In this document: positions 1-7,929 of the stretch, piece after piece
Numbering within the stretch: position 1 is the stretch's first letter
How the letters are laid out: every line of letters starts with the position of its first letter
DNA from: Deltaproteobacteria bacterium
GTDB lineage: Bacteria; Desulfobacterota; DSM-4660; Desulfatiglandales; Desulfatiglandaceae
Direction of reading: 5' to 3'
Assembly: GCA_018644785.1 (NCBI GenBank)
Contig: JABGPV010000068.1
Location: 1-19,486, forward strand
DNA: 19,486 bases
Made by a program: the position numbers and the translations under genes
The notes under the pieces: generated by a model
What the model saw: the letters and a program-made list of their open reading frames with translations, nothing else
What the model was told of the DNA's origin: nothing
Databases searched by the model: none

Positions 1-42
1 GGGCTTCTTGTTTTTTGTGACAGAAAACCAGGTGATAAGGCC

Positions 43-1233
43 CTAAATTATATTTGTTTCCTGCATGCGGGTTAATGCGTCTTCGGTATAGCCAAGACGT
101 TCACCATATATCTCCCTGTTGTGTTCACCGAAACGGGGCGGGAAAGACAAGCTTTGCTTGGAATGCTCAAGCCATGGGGTCATGTAGGGGGGTGGCGCCA
201 GCGTGATTTTGGTGCCGGTCCTCTCGTCCTTTGAAAAGAGCAGCCGCCCTGCCACAAGGGGATCCGCCACAACTTCGGCCAGGGTATTGATTTTGCTCGC
301 GGGAAGGGTGATGGATTTGAACAACTGTATCAGGTCGCCTGCCGTGTGGTTGATGGTGATTGCCTCAATCAATTGATTCAATCGTTGGACATCCGCGATA
401 CGGCCTGCGTTTTTTTCATAGGCCGGTGTGTTCAGGCGCTTGAAAATATCCCGGGAGACCAGGGACTGCCACTGCCGGTCGTTTCCTACGGCCAGATAAA
501 CAAAACCGTCGCGGGTTTTGTAAACGGAAACCGGGCAGAAAAACTCATGGGTGTTGCCTCTTCGCGTACCTTTCTTATTGAAGCTGGCGGCGAAGGTGAT
601 GGGAACCGTGAGCCAGCTCAGGGACGATTCAAACATGGAAAGATTGATACAGGCGCCTTTCCCCGTGGCTTCTCTCCGGTAAAGGGCTTTCATCAACTGG
701 CCGTAGGCATGCTCGCTGGTTCCCATATCGGGCAGGGGAATGCCCAGAACCTGCGGGGCACCTTTGGTTTCTCCGGTCATCTCCATCAATCCGCTTCTGG
801 CCTGCAAAATGGGATCATAGGCCCCTTCGTTGCTGTCCGGTCCGAATCCGGTCACACCGAGCCATATGATGTCCGGCTTCAAGGCTTTCAGGGTTTCGTA
901 GTCGATTCCCAGTTTTTTGTAATTTTTGGGAAGCTGGTTGGTGGTAAATACATCGATTTCCAGTTCCCCAATGAGCCGATGGAAAATGTCCTGGCCCTCA
1001 GGTTCGGCCAGGTTCAGTGTCAGCGCCTTTTTCCCGGCATTGATGCACAAAAAATAGCTGTTCATCTGCTCTTCATTCAGAACATTTTCACCGATATGCC
1101 GGTTGGGATCCCCATAAACCGGGTGTTCCAATCGAATCACCTGAACACCATCGTGGGCAAGCCTGTAGGTCAGATACGGCAGCACGGTCGCTTGTTCCAG
1201 GGATAATACGGTAAGGTTCTTTAAAAGATCCAT
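43..1233 (-). CDS. CaiB/BaiF family (class III) CoA-transferase
   Basis: This 396-residue protein has the length and layout of class III CoA-transferases, which move CoA between carboxylic acids in the cytoplasm. Visible family features are the N-terminal VIRLEHP segment (about 32-38), NAGKKALTLNL (65-75), and PLPDMGT around residue 169. D169 is in the place of the catalytic aspartate that carries the acyl-enzyme anhydride. The ATG has a good GAGGAG ribosome site about 6 bases upstream, and a dedicated promoter candidate lies just before it. The gene lies downstream of mltG on the same strand and near the UbiD/CoA-ligase operon, so it may exchange CoA between substrate and product of that pathway. 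That role is inference from context; the substrate cannot be read from the sequence. The family assignment is secure. Confidence 0.93.
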   Translation of the reverse strand: MDLLKNLTVLSLEQATVLPYLTYRLAHDGVQVIRLEHPVYGDPNRHIGENVLNEEQMNSYFLCINAGKKALTLNLAEPEGQDIFHRLIGELEIDVFTTNQLPKNYKKLGIDYETLKALKPDIIWLGVTGFGPDSNEGAYDPILQARSGLMEMTGETKGAPQVLGIPLPDMGTSEHAYGQLMKALYRREATGKGACINLSMFESSLSWLTVPITFAASFNKKGTRRGNTHEFFCPVSVYKTRDGFVYLAVGNDRQWQSLVSRDIFKRLNTPAYEKNAGRIADVQRLNQLIEAITINHTAGDLIQLFKSITLPASKINTLAEVVADPLVAGRLLFSKDERTGTKITLAPPPYMTPWLEHSKQSLSFPPRFGEHNREIYGERLGYTEDALTRMQETNII

Positions 1234-1262
1234 TGACGCTCCTCAATATTGAAAAACCCCTT

Positions 1263-1292
1263 CATATATTGGAAATTATTGGGCTATGTCAA
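1263..1292 (-). promoter_or_regulatory. Sigma-70-type promoter candidate for the CoA-transferase gene
   Basis: On the minus strand a perfect TTGACA (1292-1287) is followed after 18 bases by TATATG (1268-1263, 4 of 6 matches to TATAAT). Transcription would start near 1256, leaving a leader of about 23 bases with a GAGGAG ribosome site before the ATG at 1233. It lies just past the mltG stop codon, so the CoA-transferase can be expressed independently of lysR-mltG. Seen by eye only. Confidence 0.5.
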
Positions 1293-1298
1293 GATATT

Positions 1299-2348
1299 TC
1301 AACCTTGTTTTTTTGACCTGTTCTTCTGGAATTGCCTTACGGCCCGGTTGTGTTCCTTCAATGTCCTAGAGAAATAATGGGTACCGTTATTTTTAGAAAC
1401 AAAATAGTAATAGTTGCCCTCCACCGGGTTCAGCACCGCTGAAATAGCGGCCAGGCCCGGATTTGCGATGGGACCGGGTGGAAGTCCCCTGATGATGTAG
1501 GTGTTGTAAGGCGTTTGGGTTTTCAAATCCCTTTTTGTGAGGTTTCCATTAAAATTGCTGATGCCGTAAATGACCGTTGGATCACTTTCAAGCCGCATGT
1601 TTTTTTCAAGGCGATTTAGAAATACACGGGCAATCATGGGTCTTTCTTCCGGACAACCCGTCTCTTTTTCCACAATGGATGCAAGGGTGATGACCTGTTT
1701 AAGCGTCATGCCCGAATCTTTAATCTGCGCTTCCAGCGGGGTGACAATGTCCCGGAAGCGTTTAATCATCACGTCTATGATCCTGCCGGCGGTTGCGTTC
1801 CGCCGAAACCGGTAGGTATCCGGATAGAGATACCCTTCAAGGGTGTCCCCGGAAAGATCCAGGCGTGTTATCAGCGACCTGTCTTTGGCCTGTTCAAGGA
1901 AAGATGCCTTATTTGAGAGGCCCTTCTGCGCCAGCAATTGGGCAATCCGGTCCAGGTTGAAGCCCTCTGGAATTGTAATGGAATGGGTAATGATTCGGCC
2001 TTCCTTGAGGGTCTCAAGAATTTTCAGGGGGGGCATGGCATCATTGAGCCGGTATTCACCCGTTTTGATGTGGTGGTCGTACCCCATGAGACGGCCTGCC
2101 AGACGAAACAGGGTCCTGCTCCGAATGATGTGCGCGTTTTCAAGATCCTCCGCCACCTGGTTCAGCGATGCGCCTTCCTTGACCACGAAGCTTTGGTTTT
2201 GGCCTTCCGTGTTCACGGGTTGAAGGGCGTGATTTAGCCATGTGCCAGCCACCAGCAAACACAATAGAAAGAAGCATGCCGTTCCCAAGAGGATGTTGCG
2301 TACTGCGCTTCGGGAAAACCCGGGTGGTTTTTGGGCGTCGTTTGTCAT
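1299..2348 (-). CDS. mltG: Endolytic murein transglycosylase, MltG/YceG family
   Basis: At 349 residues this matches the MltG family, membrane-anchored enzymes that cleave nascent glycan strands of peptidoglycan and help end their elongation. An N-terminal cytoplasmic stretch is followed by one membrane segment at about 18-38. A LysM-like fold region follows (about 50-120), then the YceG catalytic domain. LASIVEKETG (about 222-231) holds the catalytic glutamate, E227 by comparison with the family. The conserved SDPTVIYG (255-262), LPPGPI and NP.LAAI.A segments are also present. The ATG overlaps the stop codon of the upstream LysR gene as ATGA, so the two are probably translationally coupled. 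That pairing is unusual because MltG is a housekeeping wall enzyme. No defects were seen. Confidence 0.96.
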   Translation of the reverse strand: MTNDAQKPPGFSRSAVRNILLGTACFFLLCLLVAGTWLNHALQPVNTEGQNQSFVVKEGASLNQVAEDLENAHIIRSRTLFRLAGRLMGYDHHIKTGEYRLNDAMPPLKILETLKEGRIITHSITIPEGFNLDRIAQLLAQKGLSNKASFLEQAKDRSLITRLDLSGDTLEGYLYPDTYRFRRNATAGRIIDVMIKRFRDIVTPLEAQIKDSGMTLKQVITLASIVEKETGCPEERPMIARVFLNRLEKNMRLESDPTVIYGISNFNGNLTKRDLKTQTPYNTYIIRGLPPGPIANPGLAAISAVLNPVEGNYYYFVSKNNGTHYFSRTLKEHNRAVRQFQKNRSKKQG

Positions 2349-3307
2349 GTTGTCGTCGGATGATTACGATGCTCCCGGATTTTGGCCATGAGTGCTCCGA
2401 TACCCAGGGCAGGGATATCGCCACCGCTGAGGTTCGTCAGGTTTTCAAGGAAAGCCCTGGCAGGGGGGGAGAGTTTCTGGTCTTCCAGATAAGCAATGCT
2501 CACATCCAGAAAAAGTGTTTTGTCATGTATGGGTAGAGATGTCAACAAGCCCTGTTCCAGCTCGAGTAGAACCGCGGATTCAACCAGGAAGGCGATGCCT
2601 TCACCCCGCTGAACTTCCATCTTGATGAACTCCGTATTGCTGGTTTCCATGACGATGTTGGGCGTTTTGTTGGCACGGGAAAACAAATTATCAATGAGAT
2701 GTCGCGTTCCGGAACCCCCTTCTTTCATAATGATTCTTTCACGGGCCAGTTCTTCTGCTGAAATGGTGGTTTTACCGGCCAGTGGATGTTCAGGGTGGGC
2801 GATGGCAACGATTCCTTCCCGGCTGAGCGGCAGAAAACGGACACCCGGGTAACTGACGATTTTCGCAATAATGACGATTTCATTTTTGAAATCAACCAGG
2901 CTTTGAACCATGGCCTGTGAACTGCCCTCGTCCAGGTGGATGCGGATGTCGGAATAGGTCTGGTGGAAGCGGGTCAGCAGAAAGGGCATGAAATATCGCG
3001 CATAGGTTTTGGTGGTTCCCAGTCGAAGGACACCCCGTTTTAATTCCCGCATTTCCTCAATGGCAAACTCGATTTCCTTTTCATAATTAAACACATGTTT
3101 TGCGTATCCAAAAAGAGTCTGACCCTCATCCGTTAAATAGACGCCGCGACCTTTTTTCCTGAAAAGTTTAAGGCTGCAGTATTCTTCCAGCAGTTTAATC
3201 TGGGCTGTTACAGCGGGCTGAGTGATGAAAAGGTCCCTTGCGGCCGCAGTGAAACTCAGATTCTTGGCCGCATGGTAAAAGATGCGGAGTTGATTGAAAT
3301 TCAACAT
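2345..3307 (-). CDS. LysR-family transcriptional regulator
   Basis: The 320-residue protein has the LysR layout. A winged helix-turn-helix occupies residues 1-62 (LSFTAAARDLFITQPAVTAQI at the core), followed by a linker helix and a two-lobed effector-binding domain from about 90 to 300. KEGGSGTR near residue 196 resembles the ligand loop of CbbR/CysB-like members. It is transcribed divergently from the UbiD operon across a 227-base spacer with a palindrome and repeated half-sites. This is the classic arrangement for a regulator that controls its neighbour and represses itself. The effector is probably the substrate or a pathway intermediate, by inference. Its stop overlaps the mltG start. The ribosome site before the ATG is weak (GGAC), consistent with low expression. 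Confidence 0.95.
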   Translation of the reverse strand: MLNFNQLRIFYHAAKNLSFTAAARDLFITQPAVTAQIKLLEEYCSLKLFRKKGRGVYLTDEGQTLFGYAKHVFNYEKEIEFAIEEMRELKRGVLRLGTTKTYARYFMPFLLTRFHQTYSDIRIHLDEGSSQAMVQSLVDFKNEIVIIAKIVSYPGVRFLPLSREGIVAIAHPEHPLAGKTTISAEELARERIIMKEGGSGTRHLIDNLFSRANKTPNIVMETSNTEFIKMEVQRGEGIAFLVESAVLLELEQGLLTSLPIHDKTLFLDVSIAYLEDQKLSPPARAFLENLTNLSGGDIPALGIGALMAKIREHRNHPTTT

Positions 3308-3363
3308 GGTTGAAAATCGTCCATTTTAAGGGGAATAACACAAGGCGGTTTATGAGCCGGACC

Positions 3364-3386
3364 ATTCATAATTTAAGCTTATGAGT
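3364..3386. promoter_or_regulatory. Probable LysR operator: inverted repeat between lysR and ubiD
   Basis: The arms ATTCATAA (3364-3371) and TTATGAGT (3379-3386) are inverted repeats with 7 of 8 matches, and the inner six bases (TCATAA/TTATGA) are perfect around a 7-base centre. The centre (3375) lies about 65 bases before the start predicted from the adjacent promoter, where LysR-type recognition sites usually sit. Two further TTATGAG half-sites occur at 3350-3356 and 3420-3426, the last just before the -10 element, fitting an activation site. The assignment to the divergent LysR protein is inference from position. Confidence 0.6.
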
Positions 3387-3404
3387 ACCATAAAAATAAT
3401 GCAA

Positions 3405-3433
3405 TTGACACGATTTTTTTTATGAGAGATCAT
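3405..3433 (+). promoter_or_regulatory. Sigma-70-type promoter candidate for the ubiD operon
   Basis: A perfect TTGACA (3405-3410), a 17-base spacer that is mostly T, and GATCAT (3428-3433, 4 of 6 matches) form a plausible promoter. The weak -10 fits a promoter that needs activation. Transcription would begin near 3440, giving a leader of about 95 bases before the ubiD ATG. Confidence 0.5.
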
Positions 3434-3534
3434 GTCCCACTTGAGATTGGTTTTCACCTGCGTGAACCCCTCGTAAAACCCGGCTGGTTTTGGTTTTCGG
3501 GAGCTATCTATTTAACTTATGGAGGTATGATCTG

Positions 3535-4944
3535 ATGAAAAGCATGAGAGATTTTATTGAACTGGCGGAAAAAGAAGGTGAACTTAAGAGAATCACCGCA
3601 GAAGTGGACTGGAACCTTGAGTTGAGCCATATTGCAAAGCTCAACGAGGAAGCCCAGGGCCCGGCGCTTCTTTTTGAAAACGTCAAAGATTACGATACCC
3701 CGGTCATCACCAGTACCTGTACCACAGCTCAGAAACTGGCTCTGATCATGGGAATGCCCAAAGACACCCCCCTTCCGGAGATCCTTCGGGGTTGGGTGAA
3801 AATGGGCGATAACCCCATACCCCCCAAGATGCTGGACAAAAAAGACGCCCCCTGTAAGCAGAACATCATCAAAGGCGACGATGTGGATCTCTACAAATTT
3901 CCCGTGCCCCATTTCTTTCCCCTGGACGGCGGGCGTTATATCGGAACGGCACACTTCATCATTACCAAAGATCCCGATTCCGGTTGGGTGAACCTGGGAA
4001 CCTATAGAAGCCAACTGCTGGGCAAAAACAAAATCGGAACCCAGTTTATTAAAGGAAAACATGCGGATCAGATGCTGAAAAAATACCAGAAGATGGGCAA
4101 ACCCATGCCTTGTGCTTCCATCATCGGTTGCGATCCGCTCCTGTTTATCCTGGGCGCTGCCAGGGTTTCAGCCAACATTTCCGAGTATGACGTATACGGC
4201 TCCATCCGCGGTGAGGCCTGCGAAGTGGTCATGGGCGAAACCGTGGACCTTCCCATCCCGGCCCATGCGGAAATCGTGCTGGAGGGGGAATGCGACCCGG
4301 AAAAGTTCATGGAAGAAGGCCCCTTCGGCGAGTACACCGGATACTACTCCGGCGTGGGTACCGATCCCAGAAATTACATGGACATCAAATGCGTCACCCA
4401 TCGTGACAACCCCATCATGTACTCCACCACTGTGGGCCGGGCCGTCACCGACACCCATATGGTCATGGCGCTCTCCTACGGCGCCACCCTGTGGCAGCAG
4501 CTGACCGAGGAGATGAATATCCCGGGCATCAAGAGCGTTTATTGTCCGCCCGAAGGTTCGGGAAGGTTCCTGGCCATCATTTCCGTGGAAACCAGATTTC
4601 CCGGCCACGCTGATCAGGTGCTGACCGCCGCTATTTCAACGGAAATGGGCCACTACGGACTAAAGACCGTCATTGTGGTGGACGACGACATTGATGCGTG
4701 GGATATCCCGAGAGTTATGTACGCCTTGAGCTTCCGGTTTCAGCCCAATCGAAGCCAGGTCATCAAACGGGGCCGATCCACTCCGCTGGATCCGTCGCTC
4801 CCCATCGATGCCCGGGAAATCACCGGAAGGTTGCTTCTGGACGCCACCATCCCCTACGAGTGGAAGAAAAAACCCATCCCCATTACCCTGGACTCCGATA
4901 TGGTCGAGAAGGTCAAAGGCCGTTGGTCTGAACTGGGATTCTAG
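3535..4944 (+). CDS. UbiD-family prenylated-FMN-dependent (de)carboxylase
   Basis: UbiD enzymes decarboxylate, or in some cases carboxylate, aromatic, heteroaromatic or alpha,beta-unsaturated acids using prenylated FMN. By comparison with fungal Fdc1, the cofactor and metal ligands appear as N153, H176 and E217, and the catalytic Arg-Glu-Glu set as R158 (in LGTYRSQ), E261 and E266 (in EGPFGEYTG). All spacings match the family, so the protein should be active. The frame stays open from 3490, but the ATG at 3535 is chosen because GGAGG sits 8 bases upstream and the protein then begins directly with the family start (MRDFIELAEKEGELKRI), giving 469 residues. It is the first gene of a nine-gene run that also holds its cofactor-making partner UbiX, a CoA ligase and a Mo hydroxylase. 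The substrate is unknown. Furan-, pyrrole- or benzene-type carboxylates are all possible. Confidence 0.95.
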   Translation: MKSMRDFIELAEKEGELKRITAEVDWNLELSHIAKLNEEAQGPALLFENVKDYDTPVITSTCTTAQKLALIMGMPKDTPLPEILRGWVKMGDNPIPPKMLDKKDAPCKQNIIKGDDVDLYKFPVPHFFPLDGGRYIGTAHFIITKDPDSGWVNLGTYRSQLLGKNKIGTQFIKGKHADQMLKKYQKMGKPMPCASIIGCDPLLFILGAARVSANISEYDVYGSIRGEACEVVMGETVDLPIPAHAEIVLEGECDPEKFMEEGPFGEYTGYYSGVGTDPRNYMDIKCVTHRDNPIMYSTTVGRAVTDTHMVMALSYGATLWQQLTEEMNIPGIKSVYCPPEGSGRFLAIISVETRFPGHADQVLTAAISTEMGHYGLKTVIVVDDDIDAWDIPRVMYALSFRFQPNRSQVIKRGRSTPLDPSLPIDAREITGRLLLDATIPYEWKKKPIPITLDSDMVEKVKGRWSELGF

Positions 4945-4978
4945 TCTGGCGTAAGCGCCGATAAGTCAGTCTAACCTC

Positions 4979-5006
4979 GGACCCATCGCTTCCGGGCGGT
5001 GGGTCC
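4979..5006 (+). other. Strong stem-loop between ubiD and the CoA ligase gene
   Basis: GGACCCATCGC (4979-4989) pairs with GCGGTGGGTCC (4996-5006) over 11 base pairs, with one G-U pair and a 6-base loop. No T run follows, so it is unlikely to be a complete intrinsic terminator. It may act as an mRNA processing or stability element setting the ubiD-to-ligase ratio. A smaller GGCG/CGCC hairpin (4948-4959) lies just before it. Confidence 0.55.
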
Positions 5007-5039
5007 CCAATTGATCTGAAAATAGCCGGGAGGCGACAC

Positions 5040-6695
5040 ATGAAACCGATTCGCTACAAAGAAAAAATGGTTCAGGAATTTCTGGATGACGGCCACTGGA
5101 CCGAAGAATCCTTCTATGACTTCTATGAGCGTAATGCAAAGGAAATGCCCGATCAGGAAGCGCTTGTGGATTCCAAGTATCGCGTAACTTGGTCCCAGGC
5201 CAAAAAGATGGTGGATGCCATGGCCGTTTCGTGGGTGGAAATGGGCATTCCCAAGTCCGCCCGGGTGATCATTCAGTCCCCCAACAGCGTTTATGGTTTT
5301 CTCGCCCGGGTGGCCTGTGAACGGGCGGGTCTCATATCGCTCACGGTGTACCCCTATCTGCGACAGCGGGAGTTGGAGTACATGCTGGAGAAAACCGAAG
5401 CTGAGGCCGTGGTGATCCCGGAGGTCTATCACAAATTCAATTATCTGGATATGTACAAGGATCTTCAAAAACGGTTCACCCACTTGAAATACTTTTTCCT
5501 GTTCGACGATTCCGTTCCCGAAGGCGCCCCCGAAGGCACCTATTCGGTAGTCCAGATGGTGGAAGAACGGATGAAAAAGCCCGTGGATGAAGCTGTTTTG
5601 AACGAAAGAAGGCTGGATGCCAAATGGGACGTGGCGCTTTTAACCACCACCAGCGGCACCACGGGAATCCCAAAACTGGTTGAATGGCCCAGCGCTCCCC
5701 GGGTCTGTACCTCCAAGGGCAGGGTGGGTATCTGGAATCTTAATAAAGACGACATCACCATGGCTATTGCGCCCCATGCAGGCGGCGCCGCCGGAACCCT
5801 CACCTATTTTGCGGCCCCCATTGCCGGTGCCAAGACCGTCATGCTGGAGGAATTTACCCCCGAAGGCGCCTTGGCGCTTATTGAAAAGGAAAAAGCCACG
5901 GCCATCGGCGTGGTGCCCACCCATCTGGTGCGCATGCTGGAAGCGGATGTTAAGAAATACGATCTGAGTTCCTTACGGTTTATCCGTTCCGCCGGCGGGT
6001 ATTTGTCTCCTCAGGTGGCGGAAGAAGCGGAAGAAGCATTCGGGGCCAGCATTACCAGCGACCTGGGCACCCAGGACAAGGGGTCGGTCTCCGGTTGCAG
6101 CGTGGAAGATTCCAAGGAGCTTCGCAGGCGGACCGTCGGCCGTATGCTGCCCGGCAACAAGGTGCGCCTGGTGGATGAAGAGGGAAACGTGGTGCCTGAC
6201 GGCGATCCGGGAATTCTTTATTTAAGGGGCCCCCATGCACCGGCCGGATACTACCGGGACGAAGAATTGACGGCAACGGTGTTCGATGAAGACGGATGGT
6301 GCACAACGGAAGATATTGTTTGTTTCGACCAGGGCTGTCTCTGGATCATGGGCCGTGCCAAGGACATGATCATTCGCGGCGGTCAGAATATTTACCCGGC
6401 CGAAGTGGAAGGGTTGCTCAACGAGCATCCAAAGGTTGCGTCTGTCGCCATCGTGGGTTATCCCGATCGGGCCATGGGTGAGAAGTGTGCCGCTTACGTG
6501 ATTCCCAAATCGGGTCAGACGTTCACCTTTGAAGAAATGGTGGAATTTCTGAAAGAAAAACAGCTGGCCATGTTTAAGCTCCCGGAGCGTTTGGAAGTGG
6601 TGGATGAATTCCCGGCAGTGGGTGATTCCGGCAAGGTCAACAAGGAAACATTGAAAACAATGATCAAAGAGAAGGTCGAGGCAGAGCAAAGTTGA
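5040..6695 (+). CDS. AMP-forming acyl/aryl-CoA ligase
   Basis: This 551-residue ANL-superfamily adenylating enzyme would activate a carboxylic acid with ATP and then CoA. The phosphate loop TTTSGTTGIPK is at 202-212. APHAGG (about 245-249) lies in the region of the substrate-pocket histidine. The usual YG.TE motif is replaced by LGTQD (342-346). The hinge GRAKDMIIRGGQNIYPAE is at 438-455, and the catalytic C-terminal lysine is K532 in GDSGKVNK. Overall it resembles 2,3-dihydroxybenzoate-AMP ligase and benzoate-type ligases more than fatty-acid ligases, including the N-terminal GHWTEESF region. No carrier-protein domain or peptide-synthetase gene is nearby, so CoA is the likely acceptor. A GGGAGG ribosome site precedes the ATG, and its stop overlaps the next start (TGATG). 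It probably activates the acid made by UbiD. Confidence 0.92.
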   Translation: MKPIRYKEKMVQEFLDDGHWTEESFYDFYERNAKEMPDQEALVDSKYRVTWSQAKKMVDAMAVSWVEMGIPKSARVIIQSPNSVYGFLARVACERAGLISLTVYPYLRQRELEYMLEKTEAEAVVIPEVYHKFNYLDMYKDLQKRFTHLKYFFLFDDSVPEGAPEGTYSVVQMVEERMKKPVDEAVLNERRLDAKWDVALLTTTSGTTGIPKLVEWPSAPRVCTSKGRVGIWNLNKDDITMAIAPHAGGAAGTLTYFAAPIAGAKTVMLEEFTPEGALALIEKEKATAIGVVPTHLVRMLEADVKKYDLSSLRFIRSAGGYLSPQVAEEAEEAFGASITSDLGTQDKGSVSGCSVEDSKELRRRTVGRMLPGNKVRLVDEEGNVVPDGDPGILYLRGPHAPAGYYRDEELTATVFDEDGWCTTEDIVCFDQGCLWIMGRAKDMIIRGGQNIYPAEVEGLLNEHPKVASVAIVGYPDRAMGEKCAAYVIPKSGQTFTFEEMVEFLKEKQLAMFKLPERLEVVDEFPAVGDSGKVNKETLKTMIKEKVEAEQS

Positions 6696-7918
6696 TGGGA
6701 AATTCATCTCAGAAAGCAGTCTTGATCATTTCCACCCTGGATACCAAGGGCGTGGAGACCCTTTACCTGAGGGATAAAATTAAGTCCCTCGGGGTCAACC
6801 CCCTGCTCATGGATATTTCCATGCGGGGGAAAGGGGAATCTCCGGCGGATATTACCCCGGCCCAGGTGGCTGAAGCCGGGGGGAGCAGTCTGGAAGAGAT
6901 TCACGCCTCCAGGGAACGGTCAAAAAACACCAACATAACCATCATGGGGGCGTCTAAAATTGCCGGCGACCTTTTTTCTGAAGGTAAACTGGATGGGGTG
7001 ATCGCCATGGGGGGATCCACCGGATCTCTGATGGCCACCGAAGTCATGCGTTCTCTCCCCTTTGGCGTGCCCAAGCTCATGATTTCTTCTACGGCGGCCC
7101 TGCCCGGTTTGTCCACACGGTATATCGGCACCGGGGACATTATACTCTTTCATTCAGTGATTGAAATTTCCGGTGTTACGGATCTTCTAAAGAATGTCAT
7201 GGATCGGGCCGCCTGCGCCCTGGCCGGAATGGTTCAGGGGGAGGTCACTTCATCCAAAGCCGAGGCAACCAAAGCTATCGCCATGACCATGCTGGGCCCC
7301 TGCGAGCAGTGCGCTAGTTCGGTGCGTAAGGCCCTAGAACAGAAGGGTTACCAGGTCATCGGCTTTTCCGCGGCCGGCATCAGCGATCGGGCCATGGAAG
7401 AAATGATGGCAGCCGGCTTGTTCCAGGGCTTGATCGATCTGGCGCCGGGGGGCGTAGGTGAACATCTTTTCGGGTTCATGAGGGATGCGGGTCCAAACCG
7501 TATGGAAGCCGCCGGCAATGCGGGCGTGCCGCAAATAATTTCCACTTGCAGCGTAAACCATATGACCCCTTCCAAACGCAAATACAAGCCCGAGTACCAT
7601 GATCGACCAAAATATGACCTGGACAAACTCCGCACCTGGATCAGGCTTTCTCCTGACGAACTGAAACAGGTGGCTGCGGCATTTGCGGAAAAACTGAACC
7701 GGGCCCAGGGACCGGTGCGGGTGATAGTGCCCCAAAAGGGTTGGTCTTCAGCGGATTATCCCGGCAACGCCACCTTCAATCCAGAGGAAGATCGTGTATT
7801 TACAGCGGCGCTCCGAGAGAAGCTGAACCCGGACATTACCATCACGGAAGTGGATGCCAATATGGAGGACCCCGCGTTTGCCGAAGCGATCGCAGAGGCT
7901 GCATTGAAGATTTTCTAA
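6695..7918 (+). CDS. Tm-1-like ATP-binding domain protein (UPF0261 family)
   Basis: This protein of 407 residues belongs to UPF0261, related to the ATP-binding domain of the plant virus-resistance protein Tm-1. Typical segments are STLDTKG (13-19), the glycine-rich loop MGGSTGSLMATEVMRSLP (105-122), FGVPKLM (123-129) and the C-terminal PQKGWSS region near residue 348. The bacterial role of the family is unknown; members occur in catabolic clusters. The ATG at 6695 overlaps the ligase stop as TGATG, indicating translational coupling. A TTG one codon earlier (6692) is possible but less likely. The next gene, ubiX, starts 11 bases after its stop. Lying between a CoA ligase and UbiX, it may handle a nucleotide-activated or CoA-bound intermediate, but this is speculation. 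The family call is firm; the function is open. Confidence 0.88.
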   Translation: MGNSSQKAVLIISTLDTKGVETLYLRDKIKSLGVNPLLMDISMRGKGESPADITPAQVAEAGGSSLEEIHASRERSKNTNITIMGASKIAGDLFSEGKLDGVIAMGGSTGSLMATEVMRSLPFGVPKLMISSTAALPGLSTRYIGTGDIILFHSVIEISGVTDLLKNVMDRAACALAGMVQGEVTSSKAEATKAIAMTMLGPCEQCASSVRKALEQKGYQVIGFSAAGISDRAMEEMMAAGLFQGLIDLAPGGVGEHLFGFMRDAGPNRMEAAGNAGVPQIISTCSVNHMTPSKRKYKPEYHDRPKYDLDKLRTWIRLSPDELKQVAAAFAEKLNRAQGPVRVIVPQKGWSSADYPGNATFNPEEDRVFTAALREKLNPDITITEVDANMEDPAFAEAIAEAALKIF

Positions 7919-7929
7919 AGGTGTTAACC

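Noticed and set aside
1..42. Possible gene or terminator at the left edge
   Set aside because: Only 42 bases lie beyond the CoA-transferase stop and they show no convincing hairpin, start or coding signal.
346..1206. A 286-codon open frame on the plus strand inside the CoA-transferase gene
   Set aside because: It is antisense to a well-supported family member, has no ribosome site and its translation has no recognisable domain.
7741..7929. An upstream extension of ubiX
   Set aside because: It would overlap the UPF0261 gene by 178 bases and add unrelated residues before the standard UbiX start; the ATG at 7930 has a ribosome site.
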